Part shown: piece by piece, positions 1-11,290 of the stretch
How positions within the stretch are numbered: the stretch's first letter is position 1
How the letters are laid out: each line of letters opens with the position of its first letter
DNA from: Adenophora triphylla var. japonica
Lineage: Eukaryota; Streptophyta; Magnoliopsida; Asterales; Campanulaceae
Direction of reading: 5' to 3'
Length of the DNA: 64,000 nt
NCBI GenBank assembly: GCA_022495995.1
Contig: JAFEMH010007523.1
Span: forward strand, 22,573-86,572
Made by a program: the position numbers and the translations under genes
Notes under the pieces: model-generated
The model's database searches: none
Told to the model about the DNA's origin: nothing
The model's input: the letters and a program-made list of their open reading frames with translations, nothing else

Positions 1-685
1 AATTGTCAATGGATAATCATATGATGATTATATGCATAGAGATGCACATTGAAATTATGGGTACTTGTTAGAGAACAAGTGATCGGACTTGACCCGTATG
101 AGATTTATGTCATGGTCAAATGTCATAATTAAATCTCATATGGTCACTTCATTTAGTCCCTAGACCTGAGATTATCATGACCTTACATATGATGACAGTT
201 ATGTTTGATTTTCGTCAAACAGTATCTTAACACGATATCTATAAAGGCTATCTTTGGCATGATCAGATTCATGATGGGAAGGATGATAAGTCAAGATGGA
301 ATTTGTCCTCGAAAGAGAGATGTTTTGCTTGGGCCCCTCGATGAGTGATAATGATGAAAGCGTGTGGCCACACCCCAATATGATTGGACTATCATTATAC
401 TCAAGATCGAGAAAGCATTGAACAAATACAAGTTGACGTGGACCATGACTTGTGTTCAATATAACATCGTGAGACAAAGGGAGAAATGGAAGTGTTCCAT
501 TGGAAACGTGAACTCTTACGTTGTGTTATTTGGGTAGACGTAATGGCTTGCTAGAGTCCGCTTATGTCTTATGAGGGTCGATATGATCGGACTCATTGCC
601 AACATAATACAATCCTATTGGGTCACACACAAATAGAATGAATTGGTTGAACAAAAGGAAGAATGATTGAAAGTTTCTCAGAATC

Positions 686-750
686 GGCTAAGTATGTCAC
701 GCGACATAACTAGCCACTGGCTAAATATGTCACGCGACATAACTAGCCAC
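686..750 (+). repeat. Tandem CpG palindromes in the Copia-like U3
   Basis: Two copies of a roughly 33-bp unit lie 65-120 bp upstream of the TATA box. Each contains the inverted repeat TATGTC-ACGC-GACATA, with partly matching GCTA/TAGC arms outside. The position fits a promoter element of the LTR, but function is inference. Confidence 0.7.
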
Positions 751-812
751 CAGACGTGGATTGACAACCTGGCCTCCTAATTCGATTAGGAAACATATTA
801 ATGCTAATGTAG

Positions 813-820
813 TATAAATA
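813..820 (+). promoter_or_regulatory. TATA box of the Copia-like LTR
   Basis: TATAAATA in a GC-poor setting about 425 bp from the LTR end, downstream of the paired palindromes. It supports plus-strand transcription from this LTR. Confidence 0.6.
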
Positions 821-1241
821 TGAGAGGTCTGTCAACCCTAATGGTCTAGCCGAATTTTTCAATAGAAATTCACAATCAAAAGTCCTCTCAATATTCTTCC
901 ATAAGTTTTAGGAATCTAGCAATTCCCAACCCGAGAATCGTTCTCGACATTCATATTTGTGTGGATTACCAAAAGAGGGTCTTAATTTTGTTCAAACAAA
1001 TCAAAGACCTAGAGTTCAAATCTGAAGATCCAAAGGAGTTGAAGATTCGAAGATTTGAAGATCAAAAGTTTGTGATTACGAATCACATAATTATCCGTTC
1101 GATAGCTCAAGACCGGAAAGCAATTTAGGTTGGTAAATTCTATCTCATAGCAATTCAATTTAATTGTATAGAACGGATCTTAGGGCTTGGGTTTTGTGTT
1201 AATTTTATGCTTAATTCCGCTGCGCATGAATCCATAAAACC

Positions 1242-1246
<5 letters not shown>

Positions 1247-1308
<62 letters not shown>

Positions 1309-1351
1309 CATATATACATATATACATGTATATATGTATATATACATGTAT
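1247..1351. repeat. (TA)n microsatellite left of the CACTA element
   Basis: Nearly pure TA repeat followed by TA/CATG variants, directly between the LTR end and the CACTA terminus. A matching TA tract occurs at 13341-13400 on the other side, so the element inserted inside one AT microsatellite. Predicted ORFs here are low-complexity artefacts. Confidence 0.95.
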
Positions 1352-1369
1352 CACTACAAGAAACAGGCT

Positions 1370-1870
1370 TATTTACGGCGGTTAAAATCCGCCGTAAATA
1401 ATACGCGCCCCGCCGTATATAGTATTTACGGCAGACTAGCCGCCGTAAATAGATCCCCGTATAAATCATCGCCGTATATACTATATACGGCGGGACAACC
1501 GCCGTATATAGTATATACGGCGGATATACCACCGCCGTATATAAATGGAATACATACGTATAAAATGGCGTATTTGAGTGATCTTTATACGGCGGAATGT
1601 GTAACCGCCGTAAATAAGAGACGAGTCGTCCGCTCCGTGACGAGTCGTCCTGGCCGCACCCCCACTGTGTTCCCTCGTCCGAACGAGTCGTCCATGGCCA
1701 TTTTATACGGCGGTCACTATATCCGCCGTAAATAACTAAATAGGGACGACTCGTCCAAAATGGCACGAGTCGTCCCATTTACACCCCTACCGGTTCCCTC
1801 GTCCCCCTTTAGGCACGAGTCGTCCCCTAGGTTTATACGGCGGATTTAGTCACCGCCGTAAATAATCCTA
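1370..1870. repeat. Left subterminal TACGGCGG/CCGCCGTA repeats of the CACTA element
   Basis: Many copies of an 8-11 bp motif, T(A/T)TACGGCGG, and its inverse occur, mostly as face-to-face pairs 5-15 bp apart that can form hairpins. In En/Spm such subterminal repeats bind TnpA. That these do the same is inferred from family knowledge. Confidence 0.85.
1612..1830. repeat. ACGAGTCGTCC repeats, left end only
   Basis: At least five copies of ACGAGTCGTCC or its inverse GGACGACTCGT lie between the TACGGCGG motifs, with decayed relatives such as CCTCGTCC. The motif is close to a perfect palindrome (GGACGACTCGTCC). It is not seen in the right subterminal region, so the two ends differ. Confidence 0.8.
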
Positions 1871-2107
1871 TTTTTTTTTTTTCCCAAACTTTGTATAATT
1901 CATTTTCCCCAAAACTACGTTCACAAAAACCAAATTCAACCTGTACACACACAATATAACCAAAAATACACAAATGCAATCAATATTTACAATCTACATA
2001 TTAACACAATTAATGTTGAATGTATCCGGACATAATAACCATTATACAAAAAAGTTATTAGTTGTTGAATGTATCCAAAATACACAATGTCTAAAATCCA
2101 CGAACAC

Positions 2108-3646
2108 CTATTCATTACCGTCATTTCCACGTCGTTCCATCCAACAACGTTTCAATTCATCAATTTGTTGTTGTAACTTAAGGCGTTCCTCCTCATTTTT
2201 TCGGCGTTCCTCCTCAAGTTGTCTTTCAAAATCTGCTCTGACCCCCGCCACCGCCTCCGCTACAGCTGTCTGAGAAGGTTGGGATTTACCAAACACCTTA
2301 GTTTTGTTCAGACCGCCTCCCATACATCGAACTCTCCCATGGTCATCAGAGCCAAACATACCAACAAAAATGTTTTCACGCGCCGCGGGAGAGTCTTGTT
2401 GCTCCTCTGGCAGCTCCCCAACTGCATCATTAAGCGTTTGCTGTAACAAAAATAACATGTTCAATATAAATGTTTTAACTTTAATTAATATTATGAAAAT
2501 GAAGTTAGAAATGAAAAAAGTATTCTATAGAATAACAAAACTGAAACAGAAAAGGTTGAAACTTTAACTTACAATCATTTGAGTGGTTTCTTGATCTGCG
2601 GGTGTTTTGCCCGTGCGCGTATGTATGAAAACGCTTAAGCGATCAGTTGGTAATCCCTTGTCGCCTCTCTACAATTTATAATAGAATCATTTGACAAAAA
2701 AAATATATTTATATACGATACAAAAAGAAACATTAATTGAATTGACAACTGAGAACTAAATTGAACGATGACAAACCTCTTTGATGACTTTGGGATGGGA
2801 CGTTTTTCCGGTCCTATTCAGGCACGATTGTTTTTCTCGATTCACTTTATTTGTTTCGATATTTCCTGGAAAAAAAAAAAAAGATAATATTAGTATTAAT
2901 TTGACTACTTATATAAGACATTCACGATAATAGATTGAGATTAATTTGAAATATACCCGAGCCTTGGGCGTACCCCACATCGCAACAAGTGCAGCCCATT
3001 GATCCGCAACGCACCCACGGGGTGGGTGAGCCAATGCGTCTTCGTCAGATTCATACATCTTATAATGCTGTTTCAACTGAGTAATAATATTCATAACTGA
3101 GTCAATATTCATAACAAAGTCATAACTGAGTAATTAATATTCATAACTATATAATACTTATTATATGCTTGTCTCACATTGTATTTCCAAATACGCCACG
3201 CTTTAGCGAGAGAAAGAGCCATAACCGGGAAATACTCCTGAGGAGCATTTGTATTTTCCTATATACACAATTCAACAAAAAAAAAAAAAAAACAATTGTT
3301 AGAGAATCATAAGACTTTTGACTACGTACTAGAGATTTATGTAAGAAATATGGATTACAACTTACCGTAACGTCATTCCATACGTTATTTATGCACTCGT
3401 GGTTCATCTCGAGACCACTCATTAGTTAATGGGAAATGTTCCCCATTTTTAGCAAAAATTCCTATCTCGAGTAGCTAATTGTGCCATTTCCCCACCAACC
3501 GGTTGACCATAATTATTCCATATTATGATCAATCTCTCTTTACCCCATTTGGCGGTTGATTTTGCCAACCCTCTTCCTTTAGGGTTAGAGCCCCGACTGG
3601 TAATAAATTTTTCCTTCGAGGCATATCTCGTCATATGACAATTCAA
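2108..3646 (-). pseudogene. TnpA-like protein of the CACTA element (Transposase_24-type), spliced
   Basis: Fragments on the minus strand read in order like the plant Transposase_24 (Ptta/En/Spm) family. The 3646-3449 block has KRL-type residues before WNNYGQPVGGE, which matches the family's I-x-WN-x-x-GQPVG core. A block at 3257-3174 contains ALSLAKAWRIWKYNVRQ. A block at 3050-2950 contains DQWAALVAMW. Further blocks hold NREKQSCLNRTGK (about 2830) and RGDKGLPTDRLSVF (about 2640). The last exon (2464-2108) has ENIFVGMFGSDDHGRVRCMG, then a charged coiled-coil-like tail ending in a stop. Plausible GT/AG junctions separate the blocks, but the frame is not continuous by eye. The expected role is binding the subterminal repeats during transposition. 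Confidence 0.65.
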
Positions 3647-3894
3647 TTATAGCACAAGAATTGGATAAACCAAGTAAAGGACCCAAAAACAATCTTATAA
3701 TATATGTATAAGACCTATAAATTTATTATAGGTCTTATGTATCATGTATAAGACCATATATTGGTCTTATAAATGGCCTTATAGAACAACAATGCTTCCA
3801 ATATACAATTGTAATACTACAAGTCATAAATGAGTTGTAAATTTATATAGGTATAAGACCTATAATATAATATACATACATATAGGAGACTTAT

Positions 3895-4205
3895 AACAAG
3901 GTAGATATAGAAGTAGCAACAACAACAAAACAAAGAAGAATAACAACAACAACAAAACAAAGAAGAATAAACAATAAAAACAAAGAAGAAGAACAACAAA
4001 ACAAAGAACAACAACAAAACAAAGAAGAACAACAACAACAAAACAAAGAAGAATAACAATAACAACAAAGAAGAAGAATAACAATAACAACAAAGAAGAA
4101 AGAATAACAAAACAAAGAACAACAAAGAATAGAACAAAGAACAACAACAAATGTAAACAAAGAACAGAACAACAACAATAAGAACATCAACAGAACAAAC
4201 AATTT
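3895..4205. repeat. AAC/AAG low-complexity tract
   Basis: About 300 bp made almost only of AACAAC, AAACAAAG and AAGAAG units. The long cysteine-, leucine- and valine-rich ORFs on the opposite strand are artefacts of this composition. Confidence 0.9.
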
Positions 4206-4225
4206 TTTAAAGAAAATGATACCTG

Positions 4226-4320
4226 TGCGTGGGATTGTTAGACCACAATTTATCCCAAGCCCCGGTTAGGAGCGATACAGAAGGTTAATGGTTTCCACCT
4301 ATATACCAAGTATCGTTTTC
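4226..4320 (-). repeat. Fragment of Tat-type Gypsy leader inside the CACTA element
   Basis: Read on the minus strand, this stretch follows the Tat leader at 32066-32165 nearly base by base. Shared landmarks in the same order are ACTTGGTATATAGGTGGA, GTATCGCTCC, GGGCTTGGGATAA and AACAATCCCACG. Identity by eye is around 80 percent. It is a captured or inserted scrap of retrotransposon leader. Confidence 0.75.
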
Positions 4321-4997
4321 ATTAAAAAAAAAAAACAAAAGTTTTAAATCCCCTTTTAGTGTTAAAAGAAGAAACAATAATAAAATTTAGAAAAGGAAAA
4401 GAAGAAGAAGAAAAAGTGATAATGCATTATTCTTGATCTAATGTACATTGATATACTCAAAAGACTCTTCGCAAAGACGCCTTCAACTGAACTTCCTAGG
4501 ACCCATGACACATGAGCATAAACATGGACACTACTAGGTTCTTGTTTATGACTAAGGAAATTATATTAACTACGAAAAGTATCACCCCAATTCTTAATAT
4601 ATTCACTTGACTATGATGCACAACAACAAGAATGATGACTCTCGAATTGAGTCACAAAAAGTAAGATACTAAAGAAAATTACATAAATCAATAGTAACCT
4701 AACCATATAAAAGTAGTGCAATAATATCAGATGAGTTACAAAACTACCATGAAAAGCAAGTCACATGAGTTTTAAGTGCAGATATGGTGCATATACATGC
4801 TTACATAGCAAAAGAGAATGCAATCAGTTTTAATCCATATTGAAAGAAACAAGAAATGTTTGTATTCAAAGGCACAAGCTCATAACCAAGACTGATGAGA
4901 AACCCAGTGGTCAAGTAGAAGAATATAGGGTAAAGTACACCAATAATACATGCTTAGGTTAAAGAATGCCAGCTTTGTCTGATCAAAGGGGCTCTTA

Positions 4998-5240
4998 AAT
5001 TGGGACGGAGGGAATGTAGTTTTTTTGTTTTTGTTTTTTTTGTAAAAATGGAGTATATTCATGCCCACATACGTCATCGACATGAAGAGTATACCATAGG
5101 TAAGTAGGTACCACTTCTTGTATAAGGGATATATTAGCATCAAATAAAACATATTGTGACTTTTTAAAATGCAATCAGCAACCCCTAAAAGGGACACCCA
5201 AAAGGGAAACAAGTAACCAATAGTATGGGACGGAGGGAGT
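4998..5240. repeat. Stowaway-like MITE remnants
   Basis: GGGACGGAGGGA occurs at about 5000 and GGGACGGAGGGAGTA at about 5228, the classic Stowaway terminus. Both face the same way, so this is not one intact MITE but the right ends of two, or a rearranged copy. The rest of 4320-5400 is AT-rich CACTA intron or spacer with no coding signal. Confidence 0.5.
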
Positions 5241-5734
5241 ATTCATAACTGCCTAATGATTACATTATATCATTGCAAGTGCAGATTAAAACTTGATACA
5301 ACAAAGGTTAATTTAGTAACTCACTAGAATTTGATTTATAAGGGAAAAATAACAAATTGCATTCACGAGCACATGTACAGAACCAAATCTACATTTCTTT
5401 TGCTCTATAAATAATACTTTTGGAAGCGGGAAGGGGGAACAACAAACATGACATTACTTGGGCTCCTGCGGTTGTGGACACATTTGTTATATGTCACATT
5501 TAACAAAAAACAAATACCAAATCGGTGGGAAGCGGGGCGGGGAACAACAACCACAAGGAACAAAATAGTACGGGGGCCGGGCTCATGCAGTACCAAATCG
5601 GTGGGGAAGCGAGGCTGGACATTCCAAAGTAAAAGGAGTACCCGGAGAAGCAGATGACGGAGGTAGAAAGTAAGAGCCGCCGCAACAAGATCCTCGTAGG
5701 AAATAAGAGTTTGATCAAAAGAAGCGTAACAAAT

Positions 5735-5945
5735 ACATATTACAATTAACAATATTAATATTCAATCCAACCATACAAAATAACAAGTTTGATTGAAATA
5801 TGAAACATAAGTAATAACATTGTCTTAGTAATAGTAAGCAAATAAGATCGAAACAAATACATATTACAATTAACAATATTAATATTCAACCATACAAAAT
5901 AACAAGTTTGATTGAAACATGAAACATTAATAATAACATCACAAT
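5735..5945. repeat. Approximately 120-bp repeat, left copies
   Basis: An AT-rich unit with landmarks ATTCAACCATACAAAATAAC, AAGTTTGATTGAAA, AACATTGTCTTAGTAA and GCAAATAAGATC occurs about 1.7 times here and again at 7435-7618. The two blocks flank the GC-rich captured fragment. Confidence 0.8.
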
Positions 5946-5949
5946 AATA

Positions 5950-7330
5950 ACATCACCGATGAGAGCCGAGGTTTGTCCCCGATAGTAGGTCTGACGGGAA
6001 GAACGCCTCGTGCACGAGCAGTGGCTCTCGAATGCATCATAGTCAAATAATCCTCTGAAACCGGCTCGTAACTCCGGGCTCGTCTCGCATCGCCCAAGCC
6101 TCCAAATGCGTATACCGGGCTCCCAAAATGGCAGCTTTCATCTTCCAACCCCTCAAAACGATCTTGCACCTCCCCCATCTAGCATCCTCTAAAGTCTCGT
6201 CGACTCGTTCCCGAGCGATAACCTCCCCCATCTAGCATCCTCCAAAGCATGTCGGCTCGCTCCCGAGCGATCCTTGATCGCTCCCGCTCCTCCAAAATGC
6301 CCTCATGGTATCCCACCGATCAAAAGAACCCCGCCGGCTCGGTTCTCGTCTCCTCCCCGACCACCCCGTCTCTCCCGATCCTCCTCTTCCCCGCTCCTCA
6401 TCATCCTCCTCATCAACGGATCCATTTGATCATCAACACCGGCATACGCCAATGCCTCGGCTTGTTCACCACTCTAAACGTGGCCCCTACCCCGCAACGG
6501 ACCGTCCTCCCGGGAGTACCATATTCAAATAATAAAGACCTCGTTGTCCGTCGCCCTCCGGTCCCTCACAAACTTGTCATACCGCACTAGCGCCTACGTA
6601 ATAAAAACTCGTGCCCCCATCAATCTCATCGCCTCGGGTTTTCGTTCACCCACACAAGCTTGAGCAATCAATGTGATCATCCCCCTATTGATATGTTTCC
6701 CTTTTGGTAAGGGCAAATGCCTCACATCTCCGAACAAAAATATCAACCCAATCAGAATCACCCGAAAACTCCTCAACCCCGTTCGCAAAAGGTTTACCAT
6801 AGCCACATTCAATTGAGCGGGCTCTCCGTTTGCCAACCAAGACATAGATAGACCTCTCGTAAAATAATTTCCAAGCCGGTGAGAAAGAGAGGAAGCCCTA
6901 AGGTATTTTTTTTGCAGGGCAATCCTGTGAGCTCCGAAAAGAAAAACAAGTCCCCCATCGACTCGACCCAGCTTCCTCTCTACCGATCAACCCCAAAGAT
7001 TTGCCTCAACTCATCATAATCCACTCGATAGGCTTCATCATTCATATGAAACCGAATAGTATTTTCTTGTGACCCCGGCCTACCTCCAAAGTTGAAAGGA
7101 ACTCAAGTGAATATCTCAAATACGTAGATGGAGTCTTCCCCAGAAATTACCTAACCCGGCTTGCGTCATCAATTCTCGTTACTAACGTCTCTAAACCCAA
7201 ATCCCTCAACACCGGCAAATGAAGGAAAGTGGTGACTTGAAATTTCCTACCCTCCAAATTCCGCCATTTTTTCTTTTCGAGCGGCGGTCAATTGGGTCAA
7301 TCCCATATACGGATCATTTGGGACTACGGG
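5950..7330 (-). pseudogene. Captured Athila-like ORF1 (gag-side) fragment
   Basis: A block much richer in G+C than its surroundings reads on the minus strand as a degenerate retroelement ORF. Near 7070 it encodes NTIRFHMNDEAYR followed by VDYDELRQIFGVDR, resembling the start of the Athila ORF1 domain (PF03078-type, D-E-L-x-x-I-F-G). Downstream are YFTRGLSMSWL and then, at 6845-6594, a segment with NRGMITLIAQA, matching the family's G-x-I-T-x-I-A signature. Stops and frameshifts are frequent. It lies between two blocks of the same 120-bp repeat inside the CACTA element. Assignment to Athila rather than a Tat accessory ORF is tentative. Confidence 0.5.
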
Positions 7331-7434
7331 CGGCGGGTTTTGTCTACCCCTCTTGTTGCTACCCTCTCTCTCTCCTTAGGAGGCATATTTTCAACACAAA
7401 AACCACCTATACATAAGACGGAGAGACACAAATT

Positions 7435-7618
7435 TTAGTAATAACATTGTCTTAGTAAATAGTAAGCAAATAAGACCTAAACAAATACATATTATATAGA
7501 AGTAACAATATTAATATTCAACCATACAAAAATAACAAGTTTGATTGAAACATGAAACTTAAGTAATAACATTGTCTTAGTAAATAGTAAGCAAATAAGA
7601 TCTAAACAAATACTACTC
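7435..7618. repeat. Approximately 120-bp repeat, right copies
   Basis: About 1.5 units of the same repeat as at 5735-5945, in the same orientation, directly downstream of the 3' end of the TNP2 coding region. Confidence 0.8.
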
Positions 7619-7621
7619 AAA

Positions 7622-10600
7622 CTAATCATCATCATTATCGGCCATATCAACATCATCATTATCGGACATATCAACATCTAGGTCATTGATATTAGTAGTT
7701 TCAATCTCGACCCCATCAACTCCCTCTCGCACCCACGATGCTTCTTCGTTAGCAACATTTTCATCCATTTTGTGAGCAAAATGGTACCAATTGTGCAATC
7801 GAATTTGCAACTTGTTTATCATCATTTGAATATATGTCAAAACTATCTCTTGGCGTAATCCTCATCACAACTTTCCAATCACTTTCTATAGGATCTTTAA
7901 CATACCAAACTTGCTCGGCTTGAGATGCTAATATGAATGGTTCATCACCAACTCGATTATCCTTATACAACTTGTGATTGAAGTTTACAAGAGTAAATTT
8001 TTGCTCATCTTCCATCTTGCCTCGTCCGGTTATCAACCCAATCACATTTAAACAATACAAATCTTATTGAGTTGCTATAACGAATTTCAAGGATCTCAAT
8101 CAACTCCCGTAGAAGTTAACATCCCCTACAATGGGATTATTATCCTTTCGGCTTGCAAAACTTGTCACACTTCGCATTCAAAGATGACTCCACTATTTTG
8201 AGTTTTCCTCCGTCTATCGACATCCTTCACTCGAAATCGAAAACCATTTATTATATAAGACTTATACCGCCTCGCATCCATATGAGGACCCAATGCAAGA
8301 CTCGTAATTCTTTCGGGCACTACATCTTTCGTCGTGCATACCTTTTATAAAAAACAAAATTTAATAAGAAAATATTTAAAACGATAAATTGAAACTATTA
8401 TATGAAGGTGGTTTCATACTTACATAATCCTTAAACCAGCTAACAAACTTATCATTATGTTCTTTCTCTATAAGATGTCGTTGATTACGAGGTAATGTCT
8501 CCCTCAAATGTACACGATGCATTCTGAGCAGATCGAAAATATGAATTAAGTATTAATTTGAAATATAAAAGATATAAGGAATGTAAGCCTCGTGTAAGGA
8601 ATCACTTACTCTAGGTATTGTTCAACATCTTCAGTATTGAAAAGCACATATCTATGCGCTTGTACTCGTGTGATGTAATCAAGGGTAATTACCTCTTCTT
8701 TTCCTACAAAGCGGCCTAACTCATCACCTTCATCATCATTTCTTCTAGGACGATTGGACTTTGTCTCAATGTCATCCAAATATTGCGTACAAAAAGTCAT
8801 GCATTCTTCAGCCACAATTGCCTTAGCTATGGGATGGGCTCGATTTCGAACATATAATTTTAATGTAAGTAGAAACCTACAAAAACATTTACTTATGCTA
8901 AAGCAGATGTAAAAAGGAATTTAACTTTTTTCAAAGTAAATTTAATATGGATGTACCTCTCTACCGGATACATCCAACGAAATTGTATTGGGCTTGCTAG
9001 CAAGGCATCCTCGGCTAAATGCACCGGCAAGTGCTCCATAACATCAAAGAAAGCTGGTGGGAATATTTTTTCGAGAGCACATAGTGTGACAAATGCATCC
9101 GATCTTGTATCTTTTCGAGATCGCCAGTGTATTCACCTTTGAGGATAATTGCCTAAAGAAATTTGCCAACTCAATGATGGCTTTTACAATGTAAGTAGGC
9201 AACGCTTTTCGAAGCCTAAAGTGGAGTAGTTGTTGGAGCAAAATATGACTATCATGGCTCTTAAGACCCCAAATAGCTCTTTCCTCTAGATGTACACAAC
9301 GAGATATGTTTGACGAGTAGCCATCGTGACTTTGACTCCCTTTAGAACTTTCAAGAATGTGTCTTTATGCTTCTTACTCATTGTAAACCGAGCCTGAGGC
9401 ATAATATCTTCGCTGATGGAAGCTTTTGTAGATGCAATGGTTTCCGAATGTTCATCACTTTTAGGTCTTTTCTTGCTTTATCATTATCTTTTGATTTCCC
9501 GCAGTACCTAGCAAGAGTATGTAGCACATTATCACACACATTTTTTTCAATGTGCATAACATCAAGATTATGACGAACATGATTATTTGCCCAATAAGGC
9601 AACTCAAAGAAGATACTCCTCTTTTTCCAATTGTGACACAACTTAGGAACCTTTCTTTTCTCCAACTTGGCTTGTTGCTTCTCACCCTCTTCTCTTTTCC
9701 TCTTTTTAATAACATCTTCTATTTTATACTGCTTCCATATTTTCAACTTGTTTAAGCAATTTTGTTCCAAACAATAACTTGGGCTTATCTCTCACTTCAT
9801 GAGTACCATCAAAAGAGCCTTTATCCTTACGAAAAGCATGACTCCTAGCAAGAAGCGTCGATGACCAATATAACAATACTTGCCACCATGATCCAACCAT
9901 CGTGCTTGAGGTCTCACATTGCAACAAGTGGCAAGCATATTCACCTTTAGTGCTCCATCCAGATAACATTGCATATGCAGGAAAGTCATTTATTGTCCAT
10001 AATAGTGAAGCTCGTAAAGTAAACAACTCGTTCCTTGATGCATCATAAGTTGATTTACCATCTTCCCACAATTCCTTCAACTCATCAATTAACGGTTGGA
10101 GATACACATCTATCTTGTTGCCCGGCCCTTTTGGGCCTCGAGTAAGCACCGACAAGAAGAAATACGGGCCGTTTCATGCATAACCAAGGTGGAAGATTGT
10201 ATGGCATAAGCACAACCGGCCAAGTACCGCGAGATATAGTCATTGTTCAAAGGATTAAATCCGTCGATGCTAATCCCAATCTAACATTTCGAATTTCACT
10301 TGAAAATAATGGATAACGTTCATCGAATTCCTTCCACGCACGAGAGTCTCAGGATGCCTCAAAGACACCATCGTCTATTCTTTTCTCGCATGCCATCTCA
10401 TGAGTGTCGCGGTCTTAGATGACCAATACAACCTTTGCAACCTTGGCTTTAAGGGAAAATACCATACTTTCTTCATCGCTACCTGCTTGGGAAGTTTATT
10501 CTTGCCACTTGTTTCCGCACCTTCACCGCTACCCCCTTCTTCTTGTTGCTTATATCTAGAGGCTCCACAAATTTCACATTTAGTAAGTTTTTCGCTCATT

Positions 10601-11284
10601 TCGAAACAACATACAATGATTAATGCACGCGTCCCACGTTTTATAACTAAAACCCAAATCCGCTGTCATCTTGTATGCCTCACGATAGGAACTTGGCACT
10701 TTCGCCGACCTGAGGCAATGCCCTAATGAAAATTTTTAATAAAGAAGTAAATCCCTTATCGGTCACTCGATAATTAGCCTTCCAGTGCATAAGTTCTACA
10801 ATAAATGAGAGTACTTTAAACTTATCACACCCTTCCCACAATGCTTGATCAGCATCTCTCAAAAGTCTAAGAAACTTTGCGGTGGATGCATCTCGATTGT
10901 ACGATTTCTTCAATTCCCGGCTGGTTACTATCCCAAGATACCCATCCCTTCATGTACCATTCGCCTCATACAATCTTGCACGCCCAATTCAATTTCAATG
11001 CCATCTTCAGTTGTCCTATCATTATTATCATTCTTACGCGCCGAAATGTACTCTTCCCCGTGCCTAATCCAATTCTTGTAATCTTTTTGAAATCCCACAG
11101 CAATACAATGTGATCTCACGGTTGCACGGTCTTCTTGGTAACGATTTGCGCATTTTTTACAAGGACAATATATTTCTTTAACACCAACAGACTTTTTTGA
11201 GAATGCAAAATCGAGAAAGTTGTCAACCCTGCATAAATACTCATTTGAAATTCGATTATCCAAATCAATCCAACTTTTGTCCAT
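7622..11284 (-). pseudogene. TNP2 transposase of the CACTA element, frameshifted
   Basis: The full family order is visible on the minus strand. A Transpos_assoc-type N-terminus starts at the ATG at 11284 (MDKSWIDLDNR; CPCKKC zinc-binding pair). Next come GCDKFKVLSF (10913-10680) and the CEICGASRYK zinc-finger segment with FPLKPRLQRLYWSSKTA (10599-10375). The Transposase_21 catalytic region follows: GPKGPGNKIDVYLQPLI and NDFPAYAMLSGWSTKGEYAC at 10155-9790, then RHNLDVMHIEKNVCDNVL at about 9560. The DUF4218-like part lies at 9260-8606 (LPVHLAED, RWMYPVER). The DUF4216-like end is at 8060-7761 (DEPFILASQAEQVWYV), with an acidic tail to 7622. Reading frames change at about 10925, 10660, 10370, 9760 and 9300, and some breaks (near 8400-8600) look like introns. 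TNP2 catalyses CACTA excision and integration. Confidence 0.85.
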
Positions 11285-11290
11285 ATATGA

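Larger units (their letters stand above)
1..1246 (+). mobile_element. Copia-like LTR, 5' end outside or unresolved
   Basis: This looks like the right part of a retrotransposon LTR read on the plus strand. It ends in CCGCTGCGC followed by CCCAACA, an ending common in plant Copia LTRs, and has a TATA box (813-820) with no long ORF. A TG that could open the LTR lies at 66 (TGTTAGAG), but no 5-bp target duplication matches across 61-65 and 1247-1251, so the true start may lie left of the window. No primer-binding site follows position 1246, so this is a 3' or solo LTR. Family assignment is inference from the terminal motif. Confidence 0.55.

Noticed and set aside
1155..1778. Long Tyr/Ile-rich ORFs over the (TA)n tract and CACTA end
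   Set aside because: They translate microsatellite and subterminal repeats; composition explains the open frame.
3817..4202. Three overlapping Cys/Leu/Val/Phe-rich minus-strand ORFs
   Set aside because: Opposite strand of an AAC/AAG low-complexity tract, not membrane proteins.
5405..5752. 115-codon minus-strand ORF inside the CACTA
   Set aside because: No motif, and the region contains small repeats (ACCAAATCGGTGGG twice); likely chance.
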